This document shows positions 7,928 through 16,427 of a stretch of DNA of 64,000 nt, piece by piece; within the stretch, counting starts at the first letter, position 1; every line of letters begins with the position of its first letter. The notes beneath the pieces are model-generated. The model saw only the letters and a program-made list of their open reading frames with translations. It did not search any database and was not told the origin of the DNA. Both the position numbers and the translations under genes were made by a program. The stretch is from Oscillospiraceae bacterium (GTDB lineage: Bacteria > Bacillota > Clostridia > Oscillospirales > Oscillospiraceae), in NCBI GenBank assembly GCA_031261325.1, contig JAISKH010000007.1:1-64000 (forward strand), given 5' to 3'.

Positions 7928-9282
7928 CTCTCAAACACCCCCATCTGCGTCGGTGAACCGTAGTCCTCTCGCTCCTCGCCGATACCCGAAACCGCCGCTC
8001 GATAGCCGAACTTCGCGCAGACGGCTTTAACCCACGCCGCAAATTCCGCGCGCGTCCACTCAAAGCGGTGGTCGCCATGGCGCATGTCCTCCGCCGAAAG
8101 CTTTTCGTATACCGCGTTGTAGTCGCGGTTCGGCGTTGTCAACACGACAACGCGCGGCTTTGCGAAGTCAAACACCACGCGCTCAAAAACGGCGAGACGC
8201 GTCGCGTCCATGTGCTCAATGACCTCCATAACGCTCGCCGCGTCGTAGCCCGCAATGCGTCCGTCCCTGTAAGTCAGCGAGCCTTGGAACAGCGTCACGC
8301 GCTCGCTAATGCGCTCACTCGCGGTTTCGAGCCGCAACCTGTCAGAAGCGCGCTTCAGCGCGGACTGCGCGACGTCCATGCCCGCGATTTTCGTAAATTG
8401 CCCGTCCTTCAGCAGCAGACTTAGCAAACGCCCCTCGCCGCAGCCAAGGTCAATTACGCTGTGCGCACCCGCGTCTTTCAGCGCGGAGAACACCGCGTCC
8501 AGCCGCTTCGCGTTCAAGCTCGGCTCGCGAACGGGCGTAACCTCCGGCTCCGAAACGCCGTCATTCAGGCGCGAAAAATACTCGCCGACAAGGTCGCGCT
8601 GGCGGTACAGGTAGCGGTCAACGATGTACTTGCGCTCGGGGTGAGCCTCAAGCCAATCCTCACCCATTCGCAGCAGCTTATCCACCTCGTCGTCGCCGAC
8701 CCAATAGTGCTTCTGCCTGTCAAACACGGGCAGCAGAACGTAAATGTGCTTCAGCAAATCGCGCAAGCGAACGTTGCCGCGCAAGCTCAAATTAACATAG
8801 CGGCTCTCGCCCCATTCGGGGAACCGCTCGTCCAACACGCAATTCTCGTAACTCACCGTATACCCCAACGGCTCAAATATTCGCGCGAGCATCGCGAAGT
8901 CCGCGTTGCACGGAAGCATCGCAATTTCCGCCGACAGGTCAAGCGGCGAATCGGACAACTCTTGGCGCGAGTCCGCGCGCCCCGTCATAGCCGTGCCGAA
9001 CACCTTTGAAATAGCGACGCTCATAAACGACGACGACACATAAGGTCTGTCGTTCACGTAATCGAACAGCCCCTCCGAATTGCCCTTGCCTTTCGCGAGG
9101 TCTAGCGGGTCAATGTCGAGCAACAACGCCGCCGTAGTGCGCGTGTCCGTAATCTCGGGGTAAAAGACATGCGCCCTGCCGAACGCGAGGTCAAACGTCT
9201 GCGTGCCGCGATTCGGGTTCTTGTAGAGCAAGTACCCGAGGTCGGGCGTGTCGCGCCCCGTATATGTAATTGTCAGGAGCAT
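7918..9282 (-). CDS. hen1: Hen1 RNA 3'-terminal ribose 2'-O-methyltransferase
   Basis: A 454-residue bacterial Hen1. It methylates the 2'-OH at the cut site before Pnkp seals, so repaired RNA resists re-cleavage, and its N-terminal half activates the Pnkp ligase. The N-terminal part opens MLLTITYTG..DLGYLLYKNP, characteristic of the family. The C-terminal methyltransferase has VIDLGCGEG for SAM, the metal-binding EVIEH, TPNRDYN and RHGDHRFEWTR. The ATG has GGAGG seven bases upstream. A possible promoter (TTGGCT-17-TATAAA, minus strand, 9303-9331) precedes it, so it may be independent of the upstream wall gene. Confidence 0.96.
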   Translation of the reverse strand: MLLTITYTGRDTPDLGYLLYKNPNRGTQTFDLAFGRAHVFYPEITDTRTTAALLLDIDPLDLAKGKGNSEGLFDYVNDRPYVSSSFMSVAISKVFGTAMTGRADSRQELSDSPLDLSAEIAMLPCNADFAMLARIFEPLGYTVSYENCVLDERFPEWGESRYVNLSLRGNVRLRDLLKHIYVLLPVFDRQKHYWVGDDEVDKLLRMGEDWLEAHPERKYIVDRYLYRQRDLVGEYFSRLNDGVSEPEVTPVREPSLNAKRLDAVFSALKDAGAHSVIDLGCGEGRLLSLLLKDGQFTKIAGMDVAQSALKRASDRLRLETASERISERVTLFQGSLTYRDGRIAGYDAASVMEVIEHMDATRLAVFERVVFDFAKPRVVVLTTPNRDYNAVYEKLSAEDMRHGDHRFEWTRAEFAAWVKAVCAKFGYRAAVSGIGEEREDYGSPTQMGVFERCE

Positions 9283-9370
9283 TGCCGCACCTCCGATAGC
9301 TTTTTATATACTATATCAAATAATAAGCCAAATTGCATTAAACTTGTGGTTTGTGCGCCCGCAAGCCGCG

Positions 9371-11467
9371 TCAATAAACAACCGTAGTCGTCCCGTCGGG
9401 GATATAATCATAAATAAACTGTATGTCCTCGTCGTACAGTCGTATACAACCGTGACTGACGGGGAAGCCGATACTCGGGTCCTGCAATATGTGCGTGTTC
9501 GGATAGTACAGCCGCGAATGGAAAGCGTAACCGCCGCCCTTGAAGCGAACGACGGGTACCGCCGTGTAAGTGTCGGTCGTCCAACCCCACTTCTGCTTGT
9601 AAGTCGTTTTCCAAACGCCGATTGGCGTGTCCGTTCCCGATGCGCCCGTCGCGGCGAGACAAGCGCGCAGCAGCTTCCATTTACCCGCCGCGTCCCGCTG
9701 AAAGATGTTCACGCGTTGGTACTTTATACTCACCCAAAGCAGATAGTTCGAGCTGCTTGTGTAACCCATGGCGTTGACCCAAATCTCCTTGTCACCGCTC
9801 TGATAATCGTGCGTTTCCGCCCAGCGCGTCGTATAATCGCCCGCGTAGCCCGTGCTGACGAGCGCGAGAACGCGCTCAACATCTCTCGCGCGCCAATACT
9901 CCTCGCTGTAGTTCCCCAGCTTGACGGAGACTTCCGCGCGCATCTCCGTCTTGCCGTCATCGTCCGCGTACCGCAAAATCAGCGCAATTTTCGCGCTTGC
10001 GGGCATATCGCGGCTGTACGTGAAGTTATACCGCAGCTCAGGCGACGCGCTCGCGCCCGTCGTAAACTTAAACGTCCCCACGGGAACGCCGTCCACAAGC
10101 CAAGTGCCGTCGCAAGGCACGCCGTCGGCGACGTTGCGAACCATGGCGTAGACGCGCAGCGTATTCCCCGCGAACAGCTTCTCGGGCGCGGTCAGCGCGA
10201 CCACCGCGTTTTCAATGCCGTACTCGCGGTTATCCACGATTTTACTCGGCGTTAGCTCCGCCTGCGCATCTTCCCAATGCGCGTCGCGCAACTCCAGAAC
10301 ATCGAGCTTACCGCTCTCGCCGCCCGTCAGCCGAACCGCCCTGCCATAAACGACGGCGCGCTCAACACGCCCGTCAAGCGTCGCGGTACATTCGCGGCAA
10401 TCCCGCAGGAAACGCAGCTCACGAACGCTCGAACCCTCCTCAATGACAATATCGGCGCGGTTGCCGAACACCACAACGGTTCCAAATTCGCCATTCAGCG
10501 TCACCGCTCGGTCGTCGCCGACAATCTCAACGTTTGCAACATCGCCCGCGATGCGGACGCTCCCACCGCCGCTACCGATGACGACGGTTTTAACAGCCGC
10601 GCCCTCCGCAACCTCAAGCTCAAAATCGCCGCTTTTAGACGCGAGGGTGAGCCGCCCGACGCTCGCGCCCGAAAGGTCAAGCGACGACAGCTCGTCCGAC
10701 AGCACGGTGACGCTCCCAGCAGTACTACCCGCGAGCGAGATTTCCGCCGCCGCGCCCGCAAAGTAAACGTCCGCAAGTTCGGAGTTTTCAAGCGTTGTGT
10801 TTTTCGTGAAAATCGCGCCGTCATATCGCGGCGGCTCGTCGGGCGTATCCGTCAGCAGCAAATGCTCCGGCAAAACGCGGGTCAATATCGCCATGAACTC
10901 CGCGCGCGTAATTGCGCGGTTTACGCTGACGTAACCGTCGTCGCCGATTACAATGGCACGCTCGGTTAGCGCGGCGGCAACGCGACGCGACTGCCCATTC
11001 AAAGAACCGCCGTCGGCATATCGCAGCAGAACGCCCAAATCAGGCTCCGCGCCCGTCAGCTCAAATGCGCGTGAGAGAATGTCAAACGCCGTCACGCGCG
11101 TCAGCGGCATGTCCATGTCCGCGGGCGCCGCGTCAATAAGCCCGACGAACAGAGCCTTTGCCGCCGCTTCCGTATACCACACGTCATCGGGAATCTCCAG
11201 CGGCGAAACGTCCGCCAACCGCTCCGTACCAAGCAGACGAACCATAATGGTCAGCGACTCGGCAAGGGTAATATCCGCGTCGGGCCACAGCTTGCCGCTG
11301 TAACCCTCAATCAAACCGTTCTCATAGCAGCTCCGCAATACAGGCTCCGCCCAATGCCCCTTTGCGTCCGAATAGTCCTCCCAAGCCGACGTCGCGGCAA
11401 AGAGCAAAGAACAGAGCACCGCTGCCGCACAGAGCGCGGCGACGGCTCGTTTCAGCAATATTCGCAA
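9371..11467 (-). CDS. Secreted SLH and L,D-transpeptidase (YkuD) protein
   Basis: A 698-residue exported wall protein. A signal peptide (about residues 1-29, ending FAATSAWE) is followed by S-layer homology repeats (YSDAKGHWAEPVLRSCYENGLIEGYSG and two weaker copies to about 200), which bind secondary wall polymer. A long repetitive beta-rich middle follows. The C-terminal YkuD domain has the catalytic SHGCIRLYDED and an upstream HSR, and would make 3-3 peptidoglycan cross-links or attach proteins. The start is TTG with GGGAGGG six bases upstream. Promoter at 11520-11548. Anchoring plus transpeptidase suggests maintenance of the spore or cell envelope (inference). Confidence 0.92.
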   Translation of the reverse strand: MRILLKRAVAALCAAAVLCSLLFAATSAWEDYSDAKGHWAEPVLRSCYENGLIEGYSGKLWPDADITLAESLTIMVRLLGTERLADVSPLEIPDDVWYTEAAAKALFVGLIDAAPADMDMPLTRVTAFDILSRAFELTGAEPDLGVLLRYADGGSLNGQSRRVAAALTERAIVIGDDGYVSVNRAITRAEFMAILTRVLPEHLLLTDTPDEPPRYDGAIFTKNTTLENSELADVYFAGAAAEISLAGSTAGSVTVLSDELSSLDLSGASVGRLTLASKSGDFELEVAEGAAVKTVVIGSGGGSVRIAGDVANVEIVGDDRAVTLNGEFGTVVVFGNRADIVIEEGSSVRELRFLRDCRECTATLDGRVERAVVYGRAVRLTGGESGKLDVLELRDAHWEDAQAELTPSKIVDNREYGIENAVVALTAPEKLFAGNTLRVYAMVRNVADGVPCDGTWLVDGVPVGTFKFTTGASASPELRYNFTYSRDMPASAKIALILRYADDDGKTEMRAEVSVKLGNYSEEYWRARDVERVLALVSTGYAGDYTTRWAETHDYQSGDKEIWVNAMGYTSSSNYLLWVSIKYQRVNIFQRDAAGKWKLLRACLAATGASGTDTPIGVWKTTYKQKWGWTTDTYTAVPVVRFKGGGYAFHSRLYYPNTHILQDPSIGFPVSHGCIRLYDEDIQFIYDYIPDGTTTVVY

Positions 11468-11519
11468 TATGTACCCTCCCGATGAATAAATTTACATTCG
11501 GATTTTGCAGTTGCCTACC

Positions 11520-11548
11520 ATTCTATTAAAAAAGTAAAATAATGTCAA
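11520..11548 (-). promoter_or_regulatory. Promoter of the SLH/L,D-transpeptidase gene
   Basis: Minus strand TTGACA, 17-nt spacer, TAGAAT, about 50 bases before the TTG start. Confidence 0.65.
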
Positions 11549-11638
11549 TGTAAATATATGCAAATCGCGGCTCAACCATGGCAAAATCGCCGCCGCGCTA
11601 TATTACAGTTTCATTACAGGGTGTAAACTACGAGTTTA

Positions 11639-11667
11639 TTGTACAAACAGCGGAATTGTTGTAATAT
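11639..11667 (+). promoter_or_regulatory. Promoter of hypothetical gene 11703
   Basis: TTGTAC, 17-nt spacer, TAATAT (TATATA overlaps), 36 bases before the start codon. Confidence 0.5.
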
Positions 11668-11702
11668 ATATGCATGACAAAACCCGAAAAGGAGAACACA
11701 TA

Positions 11703-12332
11703 ATGAATCTCAAAGAATCGTTCCACTACCAAAACTTCTTGGAAACCCTGCTCTCAACCGCGAGCGGCTATCTGTCAGACACGGATTACGTCACGACGCG
11801 TAAGCGCGAACACCTCCGCAGCGCGGCGAACCCGGGCGCAAAGGACGAGACGCTCCTAGTCGCGGTGGAAAAACCGTTCGACTGCGACGTAAACGCGCTC
11901 ATCGACTTCGTAGTCCACATCATCGACGAAAAAACTCTGCTCGGCGCGGCAATCAGCGCGGCGAAAAAGAGCAGCGCGCTCGACATCGACAGCGCGATTG
12001 CCCTCAACCGCACTCGCCAAAACACGAAGCAGCTCATGGACAGACTCGCGTCGGTAAAGTCGCGCGAAACGGACACCACAGGGCGCGACTACCGCCTGAA
12101 CAACGAGGGCAACCAGACGGCTTACGTCTACAACGTCAAGGAAGTCGTGACGATTGACTTTGACCGCAACAAGGTCAAGGGCGTCGCAAAAGCTCTCGCG
12201 CGGAAATCCGACGAAATTTCGGCGGAGCTTGACCGCCTCGTGCTGTCAACCGAAGTCGCCTACGTGCCAAAGTACGACGCAAACGACACATTCGAGGACG
12301 TGCTGGAAGCCTACATAAAAGGCGCGAAATAG
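11703..12332 (+). CDS. Conserved-looking hypothetical protein, 209 aa
   Basis: I do not recognise this family. The 209-residue soluble protein opens MNLKESFHYQNFLETLL, has no signal peptide or membrane segment, and is rich in charged residues and alpha-helix. A lysine- and aspartate-rich segment DRNKVKGVAKALARKSDEIS lies near the end. ATG at 11703 has AAAGGAG eight bases upstream; an ATG at 11670 lacks one. Codon use matches the neighbours. Upstream lies a weak promoter, downstream the 25-bp inverted-repeat element. A phage-derived origin is possible but not shown. Confidence 0.75.
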   Translation: MNLKESFHYQNFLETLLSTASGYLSDTDYVTTRKREHLRSAANPGAKDETLLVAVEKPFDCDVNALIDFVVHIIDEKTLLGAAISAAKKSSALDIDSAIALNRTRQNTKQLMDRLASVKSRETDTTGRDYRLNNEGNQTAYVYNVKEVVTIDFDRNKVKGVAKALARKSDEISAELDRLVLSTEVAYVPKYDANDTFEDVLEAYIKGAK

Positions 12333-12338
12333 CAAAAT

Positions 12339-12698
12339 TCCGCCGCTCCGCTCGCAATTCACGTTGCGTTAAACATGTCAGTCGGTTCGGCAGCGGAACT
12401 ATGCGCTGCAAAAAGCACAAACGCGGCAGTAATAAAACGCGGCGTTTGCGCAAAAAGCTATGCGACGTGGGAGGAAACTCATACATAATAAGCGTTCATT
12501 GCTTTCCGAATCGCCAATCATTCAACGACAACGCGACACACTCCGACCTGAGCCGTACAAATGAGTACGAGCGAGGACGGGCGGACGCGCCAACTCTGCA
12601 AATCACGAGCGCAACCTATGCAAAAATCGGTCTTACCCCTCGGGGTAGTATATTGGCTGCATCGAAAACAGCGCGTGAATTGCGAGCGGAGCGGCGGA
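12339..12698. repeat. Element bounded by 25-bp inverted repeats
   Basis: Bases 12339-12363 and 12674-12698 are perfect 25-bp inverted repeats (TCCGCCGCTCCGCTCGCAAT...). The roughly 310 bases between them hold no supported gene, though there is a hairpin TACCCC-TC-GGGGTA near 12636 and a repeated ACGCGGC. The whole fills the gap between the hypothetical gene and the metallophosphatase. It could be a MITE-like or genome-dispersed repeat; I found no clear target duplication. Confidence 0.65.
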
Positions 12699-12738
12699 GT
12701 TATGAATTAGTCGTATTACCCCACAAAGGAGACCAAAA

Positions 12739-13434
12739 ATGCACTACGTTATGAGCGACATTCACGGACAATACACCGCGTTTTTGCATATGCTCGACCT
12801 GATACACTTCACATCGCGCGACAGATTGTGCGTTCTCGGCGACGCAATCGACCGCGGACCCGACGGAATCGCAGTTTTGCAACACATAATGCGCACTCCG
12901 AACATCACAATGATTCTCGGCAACCACGAAAACATGATGCTAGAAGCGATTGTAGGCGAACAAGGCAAGTCTTACAGCTGGTTTCACAACGGTTTTGAGC
13001 CGACAATCAGAGCGTTCGACAAACTCTCAAACAACGAAAAGCACGAAATCCTCATATACATAAGCCGCCTGAAATTACAGCATACAATAACGGCGGCAGA
13101 GCGCAAGTTTACGTTAGTTCACGGCAGACCGAAACTCACGGCGGCGGAAGAAAAACGACTAATTCTGCGCTCAAAAGCGGGCGATTACGGCAGAAGCGAG
13201 TTCGACCGCAGAATCTGGAGCGAGTTCGTGCCCGACGCGATAAAGCGCGAGGGCGTTACATTTGTGTTCGGGCACCGAATGACGTCGCGCTATCAAAACG
13301 CCCGCCCGCTCGAAATCTACTTCGGCGACGGCTGCATCGGCATCGACTGCGGTTGCGCGCGCGGCGGCTACCCCGGGCGGCTCGGTTGCCTGCGACTCGA
13401 GGATTTGCAAACGTTTTACGCGGAATTGGAATAG
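12739..13434 (+). CDS. ApaH/PrpE-like metallophosphatase
   Basis: A 231-residue calcineurin-like phosphoesterase with motifs SDIHGQY, GDAIDRGPDG and GNHEN, followed by histidines in LVHGRP and FGHR. This is the size and layout of Ser/Thr protein phosphatases of the PrpE type and of diadenosine tetraphosphatase-like enzymes, cytoplasmic and metal-dependent. The actual substrate cannot be told from sequence. ATG follows AAAGGAG at good distance. It is close in type to the phosphatase module of Pnkp but separate. It stands alone after the repeat element. Confidence 0.88.
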   Translation: MHYVMSDIHGQYTAFLHMLDLIHFTSRDRLCVLGDAIDRGPDGIAVLQHIMRTPNITMILGNHENMMLEAIVGEQGKSYSWFHNGFEPTIRAFDKLSNNEKHEILIYISRLKLQHTITAAERKFTLVHGRPKLTAAEEKRLILRSKAGDYGRSEFDRRIWSEFVPDAIKREGVTFVFGHRMTSRYQNARPLEIYFGDGCIGIDCGCARGGYPGRLGCLRLEDLQTFYAELE

Positions 13435-13504
13435 CCGACGGCGACACAAAAGCAGCAGCTCCTTGCCGTGCCGCGAATTACCCGCCGCACGCGTGCAATT
13501 ACTC

Positions 13505-13533
13505 TTGACGCGCGGCGGACATCGTGGTATTAT
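13505..13533 (+). promoter_or_regulatory. Promoter of the cupin gene
   Basis: TTGACG, 17-nt spacer, TATTAT; start codon 37 bases downstream. Confidence 0.8.
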
Positions 13534-13570
13534 GTTTTCAACAAATTTTTAGCAAGGAGTGCACATTATT

Positions 13571-14623
13571 ATGGGTAAATTTGACCATCTTTTTCACACG
13601 ATTCTCCCGCCCTACACAGGCTTCAAGGGCGAAGCGGAAATCCCCGGCAGCACATATTCCACGCGGTATCAGATTATTACGGAACCAAAGACACTCGCGA
13701 GCGGACTGCACCGCCACAACGTCGAGCAATACCTAATCTTCCTCGGCGGCGAGCTGCCGGACGTGTTCAGCAGCTGGGACGCGGAAATTCACCTGAGCAT
13801 TGGTCCCCGCCAAAACGACCTAACGGATATTGTCATCACGAAGCCGTCCGTCGTCCGCATTCCGCGCAACTGGCAGCACGGCGACATCGTCGTCACAAAA
13901 GCGAACAAGCCGTTGACGTATCAATCGTCCTTGCTCGCCGGTTCGTATGAAAAGCTGCTTGATAACGCGAGTTTCCCCGCGCAGCTCATTACAGCCGAGG
14001 GCGAATATCTGAAAATAGCCGACCTCGTGTGCGAGCTTCCGATTGAGACGACCGAATGGGGTCCGTGGTGTCCCACGCCGCAGGCGTATTTCCGCGGCAC
14101 AACTTACATGAAAGAAGCGGGCTTACACGTCGGATTCCAAGTGTTCACGGGCGACTTCCCGATGGAGGACGCGCACATGCATCAGGGCGAGGAATATATC
14201 TTCTTCCTCGGCGGCAACACGGGCGCGGACGGCACAATCGACGTGTTCGACTTCCCCGCGGTAATTGAGTTCTACATAGGCTCCGACCCCGACCACATGG
14301 AGCTGCACCTGCTCGACAAGCCGACAATCGTTCGTCTGCCGCCGAATATCTGGCACAGCCCGATTAACTTCACACAAGTGCACGGCAAAATCCAGTTCAT
14401 GGCGACATGGGTTAACGGCACATGGGGCACAATCACGCGCCGCGAGCAGCCCGACGGCACGAAGTACTACAACTACATGGGCGACGATATGCGCATGTGC
14501 GTGCTAGAGCCGACGAAGCGTTGCACGCTCTGCACTAAATGCTTCAAAATGTTCGCGGACGGCAACTTCCGCCCGGGCGACAACCTTTCCGCCAAAGCCG
14601 ACGACCTTAAGCCGCAGGAATAG
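13571..14623 (+). CDS. Two-domain cupin protein with C-terminal Cys cluster
   Basis: A 350-residue protein made of two cupin-like halves. The first has LHRHNVEQYLIFLGGELPDV (residues about 46-65), the second MHQGEEYIFFLGGNTG, each with histidines and glutamate in the places of a cupin metal site, and each followed by a second histidine (RNWQHGD; PPNIWHSP). The end carries CTLCTKC. Such proteins occur near UroD-like and CMD proteins in gut Clostridia; the reaction is unknown. ATG at 13571 is preferred over a GTG that overlaps AAGGAG. It has its own promoter and terminator. Confidence 0.8.
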   Translation: MGKFDHLFHTILPPYTGFKGEAEIPGSTYSTRYQIITEPKTLASGLHRHNVEQYLIFLGGELPDVFSSWDAEIHLSIGPRQNDLTDIVITKPSVVRIPRNWQHGDIVVTKANKPLTYQSSLLAGSYEKLLDNASFPAQLITAEGEYLKIADLVCELPIETTEWGPWCPTPQAYFRGTTYMKEAGLHVGFQVFTGDFPMEDAHMHQGEEYIFFLGGNTGADGTIDVFDFPAVIEFYIGSDPDHMELHLLDKPTIVRLPPNIWHSPINFTQVHGKIQFMATWVNGTWGTITRREQPDGTKYYNYMGDDMRMCVLEPTKRCTLCTKCFKMFADGNFRPGDNLSAKADDLKPQE

Positions 14624-14654
14624 ACGACGAGCCTGCGCACGATAACAACACCAT

Positions 14655-14682
14655 AAAAAGTACTGCGAAAGCGGTACTTTTT
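14655..14682 (+). terminator. Cupin gene terminator
   Basis: Stem AAAAAGTAC/GTACTTTTT with a 10-base loop, 32 bases after the stop. Confidence 0.8.
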
Positions 14683-14729
14683 GTTTTAGTCATTCCGCAC
14701 CATACGTCAATAAAAATTCCACATAAACC

Positions 14730-14758
14730 TTGCAATCTGCACAAAACTGTGCTATGCT
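14730..14758 (+). promoter_or_regulatory. Promoter of the CMD-fold gene
   Basis: TTGCAA, 17-nt spacer, TATGCT. Confidence 0.75.
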
Positions 14759-14792
14759 TGTGCCATCATTTTTTTGAAAAGGGGTAATTACA

Positions 14793-15104
14793 ATGGCTGA
14801 ATCAAAGAACTTTTTCCAGGCATGGGCTGAAGAGGCTCCCGAAACCCAAAAGGCGTTCTTCGCGCTGTCCGAGTCTCTAACGGGTCTGGGCGGCGTGGAC
14901 AAGAAAACATGGCAGCTGCTCTATATAGCGATTCAGGCTTCGCGTGGCGAGGTCGGCTCCGTCGTCGGGCACACGATGTTCGCAAAGCAAGCCGGCGCAA
15001 CGCGTGAGGAAGTCCGCGATGCGATTCTCATCTCCCTCATGGCGACGGGTATCGGCGGACCGAACGCCTGCCTTGTTCCCGCGCTCGAGGCATACGACCG
15101 CTAA
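14793..15104 (+). CDS. Carboxymuconolactone decarboxylase (CMD/AhpD)-fold protein lacking the Cys pair
   Basis: A 103-residue all-helical protein of the CMD/AhpD family, recognisable from the helix pattern and HTMFAKQAGATREEVRDAILI. In AhpD and most relatives the preceding helix carries CxxxC-xx-H; here that place reads EVGSVVGH, keeping Glu and His but with valines for cysteine. Peroxidase or disulfide chemistry is therefore unlikely; a decarboxylase, lyase or isomerase-type role is open. It is a separate unit with its own promoter and a strong terminator, between the cupin and a UroD-like gene. Confidence 0.85.
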   Translation: MAESKNFFQAWAEEAPETQKAFFALSESLTGLGGVDKKTWQLLYIAIQASRGEVGSVVGHTMFAKQAGATREEVRDAILISLMATGIGGPNACLVPALEAYDR

Positions 15105-15130
15105 CTCGCAACGGCAATCATGCTGCACTA

Positions 15131-15192
15131 TCACGCTCCCCTTGAGGCAGACGGCAAACAAATCTGTCCCCGCAAGGGGAGCGTGATTTTTT
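15131..15192 (+). terminator. Strong terminator after the CMD gene
   Basis: A 14-bp perfect outer stem (TCACGCTCCCCTTG and complement) enclosing a smaller hairpin and followed by six T. Confidence 0.85.
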
Positions 15193-15244
15193 CTCAAGAG
15201 CGAACCCAAAATTTACTTACGCGAACGGAAAGGATTGGAGCAAT

Positions 15245-16294
15245 ATGAACAGACGCATACCCTATGTTCCGAACGAGCTGAAAATCATCGACGAATTGCC
15301 CGGGTTATTCGGTCCCGGTCAACCTCTGCGCGACTATCCCGTCTCACCGCGAGAGAACGTCGCCGCGCTGTTCTATGACAGGCACCCGTACTGGCTGCCG
15401 ATGCCCGCGGACTCAACGATGATGATTCCGAATATATATAACGAGACGCTCGGGCGCGGCGGACCCGCGGGCGTGACGGACGCGTTCGGCATCGAGTGGG
15501 AGTGGGTACAGTCGGCGGGCGGCTCGATAGTGCACCCGGGCGACCCGCTTTTGTCCGACGCGAACGAGTGGACGGACAAAATCAAAATCCCCGACATAGA
15601 CAAGTGGGACTGGGCGGCGGCAGCGGCGCAGACAAAGCTGGACGCGCGCGTGTCCAACCAAATCTCACTCGTCAACGGCTTCTGGTTCGAGCGGCTAATC
15701 TCCTTCATGGACTTTGCGCCCGCCGCAATGGCGCTGCTCGACGACGACCAAAAGCCCGCCATACACGCAATCTTCGCGGCAATGACCGACCTCGGCATAA
15801 AGCTCGTCGATAAGTTCTGCGAATACTGGCCCGCGCTCGACGGGTTCAATGTCCACGACGACTGGGCGGCGCAAAAAGCCCCATTCTTCTCGAACGACGT
15901 CGCAAACGAAATGTTCGTCCCGTACATGCGCGCCCTGACCGACCACATTCACGCCAAGGGACGCTACGCGACGCTGCACTCCTGCGGGCACGGCGAGACG
16001 CGCGTTAACTGCTTCATCGACGGCGGTTTTGACGCGTGGGACCCGCAGATTATGAACGATACATACAAGCTCTACGACGAGGTGGGCGACAAAATCATAA
16101 TCTCCCTTGTGCCGCAACCGCTCGATACAGCGTCCCTGTCGGAGGACGAGCAGCGCAAACTGGGAGCCGAGTTCGCGGAACGGTTCTCAAACCCCGGCAA
16201 ACCGGCAAATATCGCCTTTTACGGGCAGCCCGCGTTGACGCCCGCGTTCTCGGAAGCCCTGTACGTCCGCTCGCGCCAAATTTTCGCAAAGTAG
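15245..16294 (+). CDS. UroD/MtaA-family protein, copy 1
   Basis: A 349-residue TIM-barrel protein of the uroporphyrinogen decarboxylase superfamily. This superfamily also holds the corrinoid:CoM-type methyltransferases MtaA and MtbA. It keeps VHDDWAAQKAPFF and the metal-type motif LHSCGHGE (His, Cys), but I see no late cysteine for a third zinc ligand. It is clearly paralogous to the gene at 23287 (shared IVHPG.PL..DANEW, FWFERLISFMDF, ALTPAF.E.LY.RSR). Heme synthesis is unlikely, since the arginines of true HemE are missing. ATG has GGAG six bases upstream. No strong promoter lies directly in front. Confidence 0.88.
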   Translation: MNRRIPYVPNELKIIDELPGLFGPGQPLRDYPVSPRENVAALFYDRHPYWLPMPADSTMMIPNIYNETLGRGGPAGVTDAFGIEWEWVQSAGGSIVHPGDPLLSDANEWTDKIKIPDIDKWDWAAAAAQTKLDARVSNQISLVNGFWFERLISFMDFAPAAMALLDDDQKPAIHAIFAAMTDLGIKLVDKFCEYWPALDGFNVHDDWAAQKAPFFSNDVANEMFVPYMRALTDHIHAKGRYATLHSCGHGETRVNCFIDGGFDAWDPQIMNDTYKLYDEVGDKIIISLVPQPLDTASLSEDEQRKLGAEFAERFSNPGKPANIAFYGQPALTPAFSEALYVRSRQIFAK

Positions 16295-16364
16295 GGGAGC
16301 CGACGCAAAGCGGAACCCCCGCGCAAATTCAAACCGCAATATATGAAATACACACAAAGTCGCA

Positions 16365-16393
16365 TTGACGAACCGCGCGATTCATGATACAAT
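16365..16393 (+). promoter_or_regulatory. Promoter of the tandem MoaF gene
   Basis: TTGACG, 17-nt spacer, TACAAT, start codon 34 bases downstream. Confidence 0.8.
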
Positions 16394-16427
16394 CGCACAA
16401 AACAAAATAATAAATGGAGGTAATTTC

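Noticed and set aside
12401-12754. 117-codon frame inside the inverted-repeat element
   Set aside because: It runs through the repeat arm (ARELRAERRSYEL, a usual translation of such repeats) and into the next gene's start; no ribosome site.
15245-16294. True uroporphyrinogen decarboxylase (hemE)
   Set aside because: The N-terminal arginine motif of HemE is missing, no other heme genes are near, and the His-x-Cys metal motif points to the MtaA-like side of the superfamily.
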